The notes below the pieces were generated by a model that was not told the DNA's origin, did no database searches, and saw only the letters and a program-made list of their open reading frames with translations. Position numbers and translations under genes: made by a program. A DNA stretch of 64,000 nt from CAZYYO01 sp964650965 (lineage in GTDB: Bacteria; Bacillota; Clostridia; Lachnospirales; Lachnospiraceae). Where the stretch lies: contig CAZYYO010000001.1 of assembly GCA_964650965.1 (NCBI GenBank), positions 1 through 64,000 of the forward strand, read 5' to 3'. Shown piece by piece: positions 51,284-60,078 of this stretch. Within the stretch, counting starts at the first letter, position 1. Every line of letters begins with the position of its first letter.

Positions 51284-52315
51284 ATGGGCTGTATTATAAT
51301 CTTCGATATAGATAAAGGGCATACCAATCATTTGAAATTAATGCTTCAAAATGATCGTACTGTTCATGATTTTCGCTATGCCCAGGAACCCCAGCAGGTA
51401 ACGGATATTGCCGATGAAAATGCAGTAGATGTTTTAATATGTGATATTGATGATAAGTCGGCTTTAACCCAGGAACTATTAGATTATTTCCAGGTTATTC
51501 ATCCCGATACCATTGTTATTTTAATGTCCCAATGTGAAAACATTCCATTTGTGCTGGATGCAATGAATAAAAATAATCCATTTCGGTTCATTATGAAACC
51601 CTGTCAGTGTACAGATGATATTCTTGAGCCAATTAGGGATGCATACACATATAGAAAACGATTGCTGCAAAAGCCTGCCTGGCTCGCTGAGGAACCTTCA
51701 GAGGATGAGTTGTCCTTGCACCTTGAGAAAATCGGGGTAGTAATGAAGGAAAATAAACAATTTCAGGAAAGTATCTCCTGTTGTATTGTAGGCGCCATTA
51801 AAGCGAATACACAGGCACTATTTGAGAAGGATGATGTTATTCTACCAACATTTATTCATCATTTATTTGATCAATTTTTATCTTATAAAATTAACGGAAC
51901 CAATACATTTCAAGAATATATTTCTTCCCTAACCTCCCATTGGAATCGAAATGAAAGTGGGTGCTTTTTCTCCGTTTTACAAGGGAAAAATATAAAAATC
52001 AGCCAAAAGGATGCACCGGAAATTGCTTTTATTGTGTTTTTATTAGGTACCTTTGTTACAGAATTATTGAAATCCTATCATGTTCAAATTGCAATTACAT
52101 CAAAAGATGGCTATTATATTATACGACAGACAATGGATGTGACCAAAACAGTAAATTTGATAGGAGAATATCCTTATTTGGAAAAACGATATCCATACCA
52201 GGAACCATTTTCTGTTATCATAAAAGAAATATTAGATTATATAAGTGTAAAATGTATTATGGGCACATCAGAGCATCCCTTTGATTTGAAAGTGCTGGTA
52301 AAACAAGAAAGATAA
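51284..52315 (+). CDS. Receiver-domain protein with unknown output domain
   Basis: 343-residue protein. The first 120 residues form a response-regulator receiver: acidic pair Asp8/Asp10, phospho-acceptor candidate Asp54 in LICDIDD, Ser82 and Lys105-Pro106 in FRFIMKPCQC. The usual MP after the phospho-Asp is absent. The region from about 140 to 343 is not a DNA-binding or HD-GYP domain that I recognise; it has a Cys pair (ISCCIVG) and mixed helices. No kinase gene is adjacent. GAGGAGG precedes the ATG. icd starts 24 nt after it. Confidence 0.65.
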   Translation: MGCIIIFDIDKGHTNHLKLMLQNDRTVHDFRYAQEPQQVTDIADENAVDVLICDIDDKSALTQELLDYFQVIHPDTIVILMSQCENIPFVLDAMNKNNPFRFIMKPCQCTDDILEPIRDAYTYRKRLLQKPAWLAEEPSEDELSLHLEKIGVVMKENKQFQESISCCIVGAIKANTQALFEKDDVILPTFIHHLFDQFLSYKINGTNTFQEYISSLTSHWNRNESGCFFSVLQGKNIKISQKDAPEIAFIVFLLGTFVTELLKSYHVQIAITSKDGYYIIRQTMDVTKTVNLIGEYPYLEKRYPYQEPFSVIIKEILDYISVKCIMGTSEHPFDLKVLVKQER

Positions 52316-52339
52316 ATGAGTGAAAAGAAGGAGATTATT

Positions 52340-53563
52340 ATGAGCAAAATTACAATGACGACACCATTAGTTGAAATGGATGGGGATGAAATGACCCGTA
52401 TTTTATGGAAAATGATTAAGGATGAATTGTTATTTCCATATATTGACTTAAAAACGGATTATTATGATTTGGGTTTGGAGCACAGAAATGATACAAACGA
52501 TCAGGTGACCATTGATTCAGCTAATGCAACAAAGAAATATGGTGTGGCAGTAAAATGTGCAACCATTACTCCAAATGCTGCAAGAATGACAGAGTACAAT
52601 TTAAAGGAAATGTGGAAAAGCCCCAATGGAACCATTCGTGCGATTTTAGATGGAACCGTATTTCGTGCACCGATTGTAGTAAAAGGAATCGAACCCTGTG
52701 TGAAGAACTGGAAGAAACCAATCACCATTGCAAGACATGCTTACGGAGATGTGTACAAAGCATCGGAAATGAAGATTCCCGCTGCTGGTAAGGTAGAGCT
52801 GGTATATACTGCAGAGGATGGACACGAAGAGCGTGAGTTAGTTCACACTTTTACTGGAGCCGGTGTGGTTCAAGGACAGCACAATATAAATGATTCTATA
52901 GAAAGCTTTGCAAAAAGCTGTTTTAATTTTGCATTAGATACCAAGCAGGATTTGTGGTTTGCGACAAAGGATACTATTTCCAAGAAATATGACCATACAT
53001 TTAAAGATATTTTTCAGGAAATCTATGATGCAGAGTATCAGGAAAAGTTCAAAGAAGCAGGCATTACGTATTTCTATACGCTAATTGATGATGCTGTTGC
53101 CCGTGTTATGAAGGCAGAGGGTGGTTTTATCTGGGCATGTAAGAACTATGATGGAGATGTTATGAGTGACATGGTAAGCTCTGCTTTTGGCTCACTGGCT
53201 ATGATGACTTCTGTATTAGTATCTCCTCAGGGCTACTATGAATATGAAGCTGCTCATGGAACGGTTCAGCGTCATTATTATAAGCATTTAAAGGGAGAAG
53301 AAACCTCTACTAATTCAGTTGCAACCATCTTTGCATGGACGGGAGCTTTAAGAAAGCGTGGAGAATTAGATGGAATCACAGCATTGTGTGATTTTGCAGA
53401 TGATTTGGAAAATGCATGTGTAAAAACCATAGAATACGGTCAAATGACCAAGGATCTGGCATTAATCACAAGCAATGAGAATGTATCTGTATTAAACAGT
53501 GAAGACTTTATCAAAGCGGTTCGTGTAACATTAGAAGAGTTGATGGATAAAAGAAAGAAATAA
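52340..53563 (+). CDS. icd: Isocitrate dehydrogenase (NADP+)
   Basis: Oxidises isocitrate to 2-oxoglutarate; supplies NADPH and glutamate precursor in an incomplete anaerobic TCA branch. The 407-residue product is of the eukaryote-like NADP type: MDGDEMTRILWKMIK, ATITPNAARMTEYNLKEMWK (substrate Ser/Arg site), and YEAAHGTVQRHY. AAGAAGGAG before the ATG at 52340 decides the start over an ATG at 52316. ABC-F follows after 13 nt. Confidence 0.96.
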   Translation: MSKITMTTPLVEMDGDEMTRILWKMIKDELLFPYIDLKTDYYDLGLEHRNDTNDQVTIDSANATKKYGVAVKCATITPNAARMTEYNLKEMWKSPNGTIRAILDGTVFRAPIVVKGIEPCVKNWKKPITIARHAYGDVYKASEMKIPAAGKVELVYTAEDGHEERELVHTFTGAGVVQGQHNINDSIESFAKSCFNFALDTKQDLWFATKDTISKKYDHTFKDIFQEIYDAEYQEKFKEAGITYFYTLIDDAVARVMKAEGGFIWACKNYDGDVMSDMVSSAFGSLAMMTSVLVSPQGYYEYEAAHGTVQRHYYKHLKGEETSTNSVATIFAWTGALRKRGELDGITALCDFADDLENACVKTIEYGQMTKDLALITSNENVSVLNSEDFIKAVRVTLEELMDKRKK

Positions 53564-53576
53564 GTGAGGTTATACC

Positions 53577-55487
53577 ATGTTATTATCCTGTCAGAATCTG
53601 GGCAAGACTTATGGAGAAGAACGTATTGTAAGAAATGTCAGCTTTCAGGTAAATGAAAATGAGAAGATTGCCATGATTGGTGCCAACGGCGCCGGGAAAT
53701 CTACGATTTTAAAAATGATTGCAAATAAAATAGAACCGGATGAGGGGCAGGTATCCATTGGAAAAAATGTAACCATCGGATATTTAGCACAATATCAAGG
53801 GGAAGAAATGGAGGGGACGATTTATGATATCGTCCTCTCTTCTAAGGCTGATATCATTGCGATGGAGCAAAAAATTCAGCAAATGGAAGAAGCAATGACG
53901 CATGTGAAGGAGGAAGAGCTTAACGATTTTATGGCCTCCTACCATGAGCTGGTACGTCAGTTTGAATTACGAAATGGATATGCATATAAAAGTGAAGTGA
54001 GTGGTGTATTACGTGGATTGGGTTTTGCAGAAAATGATTTTGGCAAAACAATGGAGATGCTTTCTGGAGGGGAAAAAACAAGAGTTTCTCTTGGAAAGCT
54101 GCTGGTATCTAATCCGGACCTGCTCTTACTAGATGAGCCGATTAACCATTTAGATTTAACTTCCATTCAATGGCTAGAGACCTTTCTTCTAAATTATAAG
54201 GGCGCTGTCTTAATTGTGGCTCATGACCGGTTCTTCCTAGATAAGATTGTTAGCCGTGTGATTGAAATTACAAGGCATGAGGCGAAACTATATAAGGGAA
54301 ATTATACCCAGTATGCCCAACAAAAGGAGCAAATCAATAAAACACTGCAACGGGAATATATTAAGTCAGAAAAGGAAATCGCCCATCAGCAGGAAGTTAT
54401 TGAAAAGCTAAAGCAGTTTAATCGGGAAAAATCCATAAAACGGGCGGAAAGCCGGCAGAAAGCATTAGATAAGCTTGCACCCATAGAGAGACCTGTAGAC
54501 GAAAATACCAGAATGCAGCTGGCACTTGCGCCGGAACTGTTAAGTGGTAAGGATGTTCTTACCGTTACTGATTTAAAGAAGCAGTATGAAAGCCGCTGTT
54601 TGTTCCAACACCTTTCCTTTGAAATAAAGCGGGGGGAACGGGTTGCCATTCTTGGAGATAATGGAACGGGCAAGACGACAATTTTAAAAATTGTGAACGG
54701 ATTAGTTCAAGCGGATGGGGGACAGGTTCGTGTTGGAAGTAATGTTACCATTGGATATTATGACCAGGAACAACAGGTGTTAGAGGATAGCAATACGCTG
54801 TTTCAGGAAATGCAGAATTCCTATCCTGATTTAAATAATACGCGAATACGAAATGTTCTGGCAGCCTTTTTATTTACCGGAGAAGACGTATTTAAGCGAA
54901 TTGGTGACTTAAGTGGTGGAGAACGAGGAAGAGTCAGCCTTGCAAAGCTCATGCTGTCTGGTTGTAATTTCTTGATTTTAGATGAACCTACCAACCACTT
55001 GGATATGGAGTCTAGAGAAATCCTGGAAAATGCATTAAATGCCTATGAAGGTACTGTTTTATATGTGTCTCACGATCGATATTTTGTCAATAAGACTGCA
55101 GGCAGGATTCTAGAGCTTCGAGAGAACTCCTTTCACCAATACTTAGGTAATTATGATTACTATATAGAGAAAAAACAGCAGGAGGAACAAAACCTCAGTG
55201 CATCCATCTCTAGCGAAGAAAATACAGCAGAAGTCTCTGAGGGAAAAGTAGATTGGGCCAGACAAAAGGAGCTTGCAGCAATAAAACGTAAGCAGGAAAA
55301 TGCAATTGCGAAAATCGAAGCAGAAATTGCTGATTTAGAACATAAAATGCAGGAAGTGTTACAGGAGTTTTCCAGAGATGAGGTGGCTACCAATTCTGCC
55401 AGGTTAAATGAATTATCTGCTATGCAAAATCAGTATCAGTCTCGTTTGGATGAATTGTATGAAGACTGGGAGCATTTAATGGAATAA
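53577..55487 (+). CDS. ABC-F family ATPase
   Basis: 636-residue ribosome-associated ATPase with two ABC cassettes and no membrane domain. First cassette: GANGAGKST, LSGGEKTRVSLGK, LLLLDEPINHLD (Ile where Thr is usual). Linker rich in charged helix (about 235-310, including AESRQKALDKLAP). Second: GDNGTGKTT, LSGGERGRVSLAK, FLILDEPTNHLD. C-terminal coiled coil from about 555. Most like YfmR/Uup/EttA-type translation factors rather than an antibiotic-resistance member, but that cannot be settled by eye. Confidence 0.93.
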   Translation: MLLSCQNLGKTYGEERIVRNVSFQVNENEKIAMIGANGAGKSTILKMIANKIEPDEGQVSIGKNVTIGYLAQYQGEEMEGTIYDIVLSSKADIIAMEQKIQQMEEAMTHVKEEELNDFMASYHELVRQFELRNGYAYKSEVSGVLRGLGFAENDFGKTMEMLSGGEKTRVSLGKLLVSNPDLLLLDEPINHLDLTSIQWLETFLLNYKGAVLIVAHDRFFLDKIVSRVIEITRHEAKLYKGNYTQYAQQKEQINKTLQREYIKSEKEIAHQQEVIEKLKQFNREKSIKRAESRQKALDKLAPIERPVDENTRMQLALAPELLSGKDVLTVTDLKKQYESRCLFQHLSFEIKRGERVAILGDNGTGKTTILKIVNGLVQADGGQVRVGSNVTIGYYDQEQQVLEDSNTLFQEMQNSYPDLNNTRIRNVLAAFLFTGEDVFKRIGDLSGGERGRVSLAKLMLSGCNFLILDEPTNHLDMESREILENALNAYEGTVLYVSHDRYFVNKTAGRILELRENSFHQYLGNYDYYIEKKQQEEQNLSASISSEENTAEVSEGKVDWARQKELAAIKRKQENAIAKIEAEIADLEHKMQEVLQEFSRDEVATNSARLNELSAMQNQYQSRLDELYEDWEHLME

Positions 55488-55492
55488 TAAGT

Positions 55493-55510
55493 TTGTTAAA
55501 ACATTGTCAC
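55493..55510 (+). promoter_or_regulatory. Possible Rex operator half-site upstream of rex
   Basis: TTGTTAAAACATTGTCAC: the left half matches the clostridial Rex half-site TTGTTAA, the right half only partly. It lies directly upstream of the -35. Possible autoregulation. Confidence 0.3.
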
Positions 55511-55511
55511 A

Positions 55512-55540
55512 TTGACATTACAGTGCAAAAAAATTATAAT
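55512..55540 (+). promoter_or_regulatory. Consensus promoter for rex
   Basis: TTGACA (55512-55517), 17-nt spacer, TATAAT (55535-55540): both hexamers exactly consensus. Confidence 0.9.
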
Positions 55541-55572
55541 TTAGATAAATAACACAAAGAGGGGGATGTATC

Positions 55573-56199
55573 GTGGAAAAAGACATTTCACAGGCAGTGA
55601 TACGAAGAATGCCAAGGTACTACCGTTACTTAGGAGAATTACTAGATGATGGTGTAGAAAGAATCTCTTCCAATGAGTTAAGCTCTAAAATGAATGTGAC
55701 AGCCTCACAGATTCGCCAGGATTTAAATAATTTTGGAGGATTTGGTCAACAGGGATATGGATATAATGTACAATTCTTACATGATGAAATTGGTAAAATT
55801 CTTGGGCTTACAGAAATACATAATGTGATTGTCATAGGTGTTGGTAACTTAGGACAGGCTATTGCAAATTATGTTAAATTTGAAAAATTAGGATTTCGCA
55901 TGGTGGGACTTTTTGATGTTAATCCGAAACTAAAAGGAAAAATGGTGCGCGATTTACCAATACAAATGCTTGAGGATTTACCGGAATTTTTAAAAACGAC
56001 CCATGTGGATATTGCAGCGCTTACGCTTCCAAAGGCAAATGCGGAAGCAACTGCGAATATGCTGGTTTCCTTAGGAGTGAAAGCAATATGGAATTTTGCC
56101 CATGTGGATTTGGATATGGTGGATGATGTAGTGGTAGAAAATGTACATTTGTCAGATAGTTTGATGCAATTATCCTATAACATTACAAAAAACAGCTAG
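55573..56199 (+). CDS. rex: Redox-sensing transcriptional repressor Rex
   Basis: 208-residue repressor that senses the NADH/NAD+ ratio and controls fermentation genes. N-terminal winged-helix domain with VIRRMPRYYRYLGEL and SQIRQDLNNFGGFGQQGYGY, then a Rossmann domain with VIGVGNLGQAI (GxGxxG at 89-94) and a domain-swapped C-terminal helix. The start is GTG at 55573 behind GAGGGGG. It has its own consensus promoter. Confidence 0.97.
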   Translation: MEKDISQAVIRRMPRYYRYLGELLDDGVERISSNELSSKMNVTASQIRQDLNNFGGFGQQGYGYNVQFLHDEIGKILGLTEIHNVIVIGVGNLGQAIANYVKFEKLGFRMVGLFDVNPKLKGKMVRDLPIQMLEDLPEFLKTTHVDIAALTLPKANAEATANMLVSLGVKAIWNFAHVDLDMVDDVVVENVHLSDSLMQLSYNITKNS

Positions 56200-56218
56200 G
56201 AAATAAAGGTGATTTCTG

Positions 56219-56848
56219 ATGAGAGAAAGCGAGTTTAAGGAAGCTTTAAATGGGAAAAAAATCTCCATACTTGTGCTTGATCAAAAATGGCATCGCTTAT
56301 TTGCATTAAGTGGAAAGCCAGATCAGGTAAAAGAGCTTGAAAAGGAATTAAATGAACTTTTAGCCAGACAGGGAAAGCTGAATCAGGATTTAAAGGAATA
56401 CAAAAAATTAAAGGCTTCTCTCATGCAAAATATTGTTGAGAACATGGAAGGTACCGAAGCTCACGCAATCAATGAAATGACTTCCCGAAAGCTAGAAGAG
56501 GATAAGCGGTTAATTGATGAAGTAAATGAAAAAGCTGCTTTGGCAGAAGATGAATTATTGGAAATACCAAAAGAAATTACAAGAGTAAATGAAGCACTTA
56601 TGATGGAAACCATGGAATTTTGTTATGACAGACTGCGTACAAATGCAAATGAGACAGAGGAAATTGCCCAATGGATTGCCAATGTTCGGGTGGAATTAAA
56701 GAAAAATATTATCAGAAAACAGAATCGTGAAATTAATAATAAGGAAATATATTCTTATATGCATGATATTTTCGGCAAAGAAGTCATTGATTTGTTTGAT
56801 GTAAAATATGATGTGGAACCGGAAGACAAGGAAGGCGTCGATGCTTAG
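56219..56848 (+). CDS. Coiled-coil protein of unknown function
   Basis: 209-residue, mostly helical, highly charged protein (ELEKELNELLARQGKLNQDL about 38-57 and further Glu/Lys-rich helices), with no signal peptide. A segment near the start, KKISILVLDQKWHRLFA, suggests a small folded domain. Follows rex by 19 nt, so probably cotranscribed. No family is recognised. Confidence 0.75.
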   Translation: MRESEFKEALNGKKISILVLDQKWHRLFALSGKPDQVKELEKELNELLARQGKLNQDLKEYKKLKASLMQNIVENMEGTEAHAINEMTSRKLEEDKRLIDEVNEKAALAEDELLEIPKEITRVNEALMMETMEFCYDRLRTNANETEEIAQWIANVRVELKKNIIRKQNREINNKEIYSYMHDIFGKEVIDLFDVKYDVEPEDKEGVDA

Positions 56849-56863
56849 GCATGGCGCTTTTTT
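56835..56863 (+). terminator. Possible terminator overlapping the end of the coiled-coil gene
   Basis: GCGTCGATGC (56835-56844) and GCATGGCGC (56849-56857) with an internal loop, then TTTTTT. The stem covers the stop codon. Confidence 0.65.
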
Positions 56864-56897
56864 AGAAATACTATGAGAAAGCAAAAGGAGGAATCCA

Positions 56898-58394
56898 ATG
56901 AAAATCGTATTAAATGCCCGTGAAATGAAACAAACAGATGAAAATACCTCTTCCTACTTCGGTGTGCCTTCTATTGTATTAATGGAGCGAGCAGCACTGG
57001 CGCTTTGTTCTTTTATTTCTAGTGAGTGCGACAAGAATTCAACCATTGGTATTCTGTGCGGAACTGGGAATAATGGTGGGGACGGTCTGGCTTTGGCGCG
57101 CCTTCTCTTTCAGCAGGGGCGAAATGTAGTATATTATGTTGCTGGAGAAAAAAATAAATTTACAGATAACGCATCCATGGAATATCACATGGCATGCCAG
57201 TATAAGGTTCCGGAATGTAATCAATGGGAGGAATTGTTAAAACAGGATATTTTGGTAGATGGTTTATTTGGAATTGGTTTATCTAGAGATATCAAGGAGC
57301 CATACAGTCTCATGATTGATGAAGTAAATCATCACCATTTCCAGAAGGTGATTGCCATTGATATTCCTTCCGGAATTTCCTGCGATACAGGTCAGGTTAT
57401 GGGACAGGCCATTCGTTGTGATGCTACCGTTACCTTTGGCTTCTTTAAGGTGGGACAATTGCTATACCCGGGAGCTCAATATTGCGGAAGAATTCATTGC
57501 AAGGATGTGGGAATTACTCCAGACAGCTTTTTGGAAAATAAAATGATGTGCGCAACCTTGGAACATAGTGATTTATCTTTGCTTCCTAAGAGAAGTGCAG
57601 ACGGAAATAAGGGAACCTTTGGAAAGGTTCTGGTGATTGCAGGTAGTGAATCCATGTCTGGGGCTGCAGTACTTTCCGCACAAGCAGGGTTACTAAGTGG
57701 GTGTGGTATGGTAAAGATTTATACAGAAGCTGTAAATCGTGTCATCTGCGCAACGACATTACCAGAGGCGTTAATTTCCACCTATGATCATAAATTTCAA
57801 GAAGAGCAATTACTACAGGAAATGAAATGGGCAGACATCATTCTCATAGGACCAGGCATGGGACAGACCAGTGTTTCCAGACAAATCGTAAGTTGCGTTA
57901 TAAAAAATGCAGCGGTTCCCTTGGTCATTGATGCAGATGGATTAAACATTCTTTCTCAGAATATGCATAAGCTTCGGGGGCCTCATACAGAAATAGTTGT
58001 CACTCCCCATGTGGGAGAAATGAGCCGTATGCGCCAGGAAAGCATTTTATTTATCAAAGACCATTTATTATCTGTGGCAGAAGAATTTGCCAGAGAATAT
58101 AATGTGATTTGTGTACTTAAGGATGTGAGAACCATTACCGCTGTTCCATATAATCGAACGTATATTAACACCTCAGGAAGCGATGCTATGGCTACTTCCG
58201 GAAGCGGTGATGTATTAGCTGGAATCATTGCAGGTTTCATGGCCCAAGGGCTGTCAGGTGATATGAGCAGTGCACTGGGGGTATATGTTCATGGCCTTGC
58301 CGGGGAACTGGCAGGACAGGCATTAAGTAATTACAGTGTAAGAGCTACAAACATTCTACAGAATTTAACAAAAGTTTTCAGGAAAGAAGTGTAA
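56898..58394 (+). CDS. nnr: Bifunctional NAD(P)H-hydrate repair enzyme
   Basis: 498-residue fusion that repairs hydrated NAD(P)H. Residues about 1-215 are the epimerase (YjeF_N: CGTGNNGGDGLALARLL, about 51-67). Residues about 225-498 are the ADP/ATP-dependent dehydratase (ribokinase-like: GSESMSGAAVLSAQAG, DADGLNIL and the terminal GSGDVLAGIIAGF). AAAGGAGG precedes the ATG. It is 2 nt before alr. Confidence 0.96.
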   Translation: MKIVLNAREMKQTDENTSSYFGVPSIVLMERAALALCSFISSECDKNSTIGILCGTGNNGGDGLALARLLFQQGRNVVYYVAGEKNKFTDNASMEYHMACQYKVPECNQWEELLKQDILVDGLFGIGLSRDIKEPYSLMIDEVNHHHFQKVIAIDIPSGISCDTGQVMGQAIRCDATVTFGFFKVGQLLYPGAQYCGRIHCKDVGITPDSFLENKMMCATLEHSDLSLLPKRSADGNKGTFGKVLVIAGSESMSGAAVLSAQAGLLSGCGMVKIYTEAVNRVICATTLPEALISTYDHKFQEEQLLQEMKWADIILIGPGMGQTSVSRQIVSCVIKNAAVPLVIDADGLNILSQNMHKLRGPHTEIVVTPHVGEMSRMRQESILFIKDHLLSVAEEFAREYNVICVLKDVRTITAVPYNRTYINTSGSDAMATSGSGDVLAGIIAGFMAQGLSGDMSSALGVYVHGLAGELAGQALSNYSVRATNILQNLTKVFRKEV

Positions 58395-58396
58395 AA

Positions 58397-59563
58397 ATGA
58401 AAGAGTATAATCGTGTATATGCAAATATTGATTTAGATGCATTAATGTTTAATCTAGATTCTATGAGAAATAATTTAAAAACAGGAACACAAATGATAGC
58501 GGTGATTAAAACCAATGGATATGGACATGGTGCCTTAGAAATTGCTTGTGAGCTGGAACAGGTTCATGATGTTTTTGGCTATGCGGTAGCAACCATAGAG
58601 GAAGCAATGGAGCTAAGAATGCATAAAATAAAGAAACCCATACTCATTTTGGGCTATACGTTTTCCGATTGTTATGAGGATATGATATTAAATGATATTC
58701 GTCCTACCGTTTATACCTTGGAAATGGCAAAAGAATTGTCTGATTGGGGGGTGCGATTAAAGAAGAACGTCAACATTCATATTAAAATTGATACTGGGAT
58801 GAGTAGAATTGGATTTCAGGTAAGTGATAAATCGGCAGATATCATTGCACAGATTGGAAAGCTTCCCAACCTTAATTTAGAGGGGATTTTCACTCATTTT
58901 GCAAGGGCTGATGAAGTAGATAAAAGCCATGCACAGGCGCAGTATGATTTGTTTTGTAAGATGATTAAAAAGTGTGAAGAAAGAAAGATATGTTTTTCAT
59001 ATCATCATTGTTCTAATAGTGCAGCCATATTAGAGTATCCAGATGCGAATATGGATTTGGTACGTGCGGGAATCACTTTGTATGGTCTTTGGCCATCCAT
59101 GGAAATGGACATGAGTTTCCCTTTAAAACCGGTTTTGTCCTTGTACAGTCATATCGTACATATCAAGGAATTAGAACCTGGCAGGGAAATTAGCTACGGA
59201 GGAACCTATGTTACCAATAAAAAACAACGTATTGCTACAATTCCAGTAGGATATGGTGATGGATATCCTAGAAGCTTATCCAATAAGGGCTATGTATTAA
59301 TCCGTGGTAAGAAAGCCCCCATTACTGGCCGGGTTTGTATGGATCAGTTTATGGTAGATGTATCGGATATTCCGGATGTTACGGTACATGATTTGGTTAC
59401 ATTAATTGGTACAGACCAGCAACAAAGCATAACTATGGAGGAGCTAGGAACGTTAAGCGGTCGATTTAATTATGAACTAGCCTGCGATTTAGGAGAACGG
59501 ATTCCTAGAATATATTATCGAAATCAGAAGTTGGTTTCTGTGAGAGATTATTTCTTAAGATAG
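58397..59563 (+). CDS. alr: Alanine racemase
   Basis: PLP enzyme that makes D-alanine for peptidoglycan. The 388-residue product has the PLP lysine in IAVIKTNGYGHG (Lys38) and the second catalytic base, Tyr267, in REISYGGTYV; GRVCMDQFMVDVS is a further motif. Cotranscribed with nnr, and followed by mazF as in Bacillus, where a mazE antitoxin gene lies between. Confidence 0.97.
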   Translation: MKEYNRVYANIDLDALMFNLDSMRNNLKTGTQMIAVIKTNGYGHGALEIACELEQVHDVFGYAVATIEEAMELRMHKIKKPILILGYTFSDCYEDMILNDIRPTVYTLEMAKELSDWGVRLKKNVNIHIKIDTGMSRIGFQVSDKSADIIAQIGKLPNLNLEGIFTHFARADEVDKSHAQAQYDLFCKMIKKCEERKICFSYHHCSNSAAILEYPDANMDLVRAGITLYGLWPSMEMDMSFPLKPVLSLYSHIVHIKELEPGREISYGGTYVTNKKQRIATIPVGYGDGYPRSLSNKGYVLIRGKKAPITGRVCMDQFMVDVSDIPDVTVHDLVTLIGTDQQQSITMEELGTLSGRFNYELACDLGERIPRIYYRNQKLVSVRDYFLR

Positions 59564-59641
59564 CATTTCAAAAGAATTATTGAATACACTCGAAGAATTT
59601 GGAGATACTGTTTGTAAATCAAAATTATTGGAGTGATGGAA

Positions 59642-59989
59642 ATGTCAATTAGAAGAGGAGATATTTATTACGCAGACTTAAGACCTGTTATTGGTTCGGA
59701 GCAGGGAGGAATACGTCCGGTACTGATTGTCTAAAATGATGTGGGAAATGTTCACAGTCCTACCGTAATATGTGCAGCCATTACATCTAAGATGAATAAG
59801 GCGAAGCTTCCCACTCATGTATCTTTGGATAGTGGAAAATGTGATTTGATGAAGGATTCTGTCGTTTTACTGGAACAATTAAGAACCATTGATAAAACCA
59901 GATTAAAAGATAAGGTGTGTCATTTGGATCATAAAATTCTTTTTCAAGTAGATAAAGCGCTGGAAATCAGTCTTGAGCTATTTACATAG
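59642..59989 (+). pseudogene. mazF: mazF toxin gene interrupted by an in-frame TAA
   Basis: Read through, this is a 115-codon MazF/PemK-type endoribonuclease, beginning MSIRRGDIYYADLRPVIGSE. Codon 31 is TAA (59732-59734), where family members have Gln (in QND); a single C-to-T change of CAA would give it. The catalytic Arg25 and Thr48 therefore fall on different sides of the stop, so neither part should be active. GAGTGATGG precedes the ATG. A GTG at 59741 could reinitiate the rest. No mazE is seen before it. Sequencing error is possible. Confidence 0.88.
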
Positions 59990-60078
59990 TCTTGACGGAT
60001 ATTGGTAAAGCATGGTATATTTCTGGTGTTAAACAGGCAATACTTCCTTACCGGAAGCATTACAGGAGGAGAAAGAAA

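Noticed and set aside
59732..59734. TAA in mazF as recoding (e.g. Gln read at stop)
   Set aside because: TAA ends many other genes in the window, so reassignment is not credible; TAA is not used for selenocysteine.
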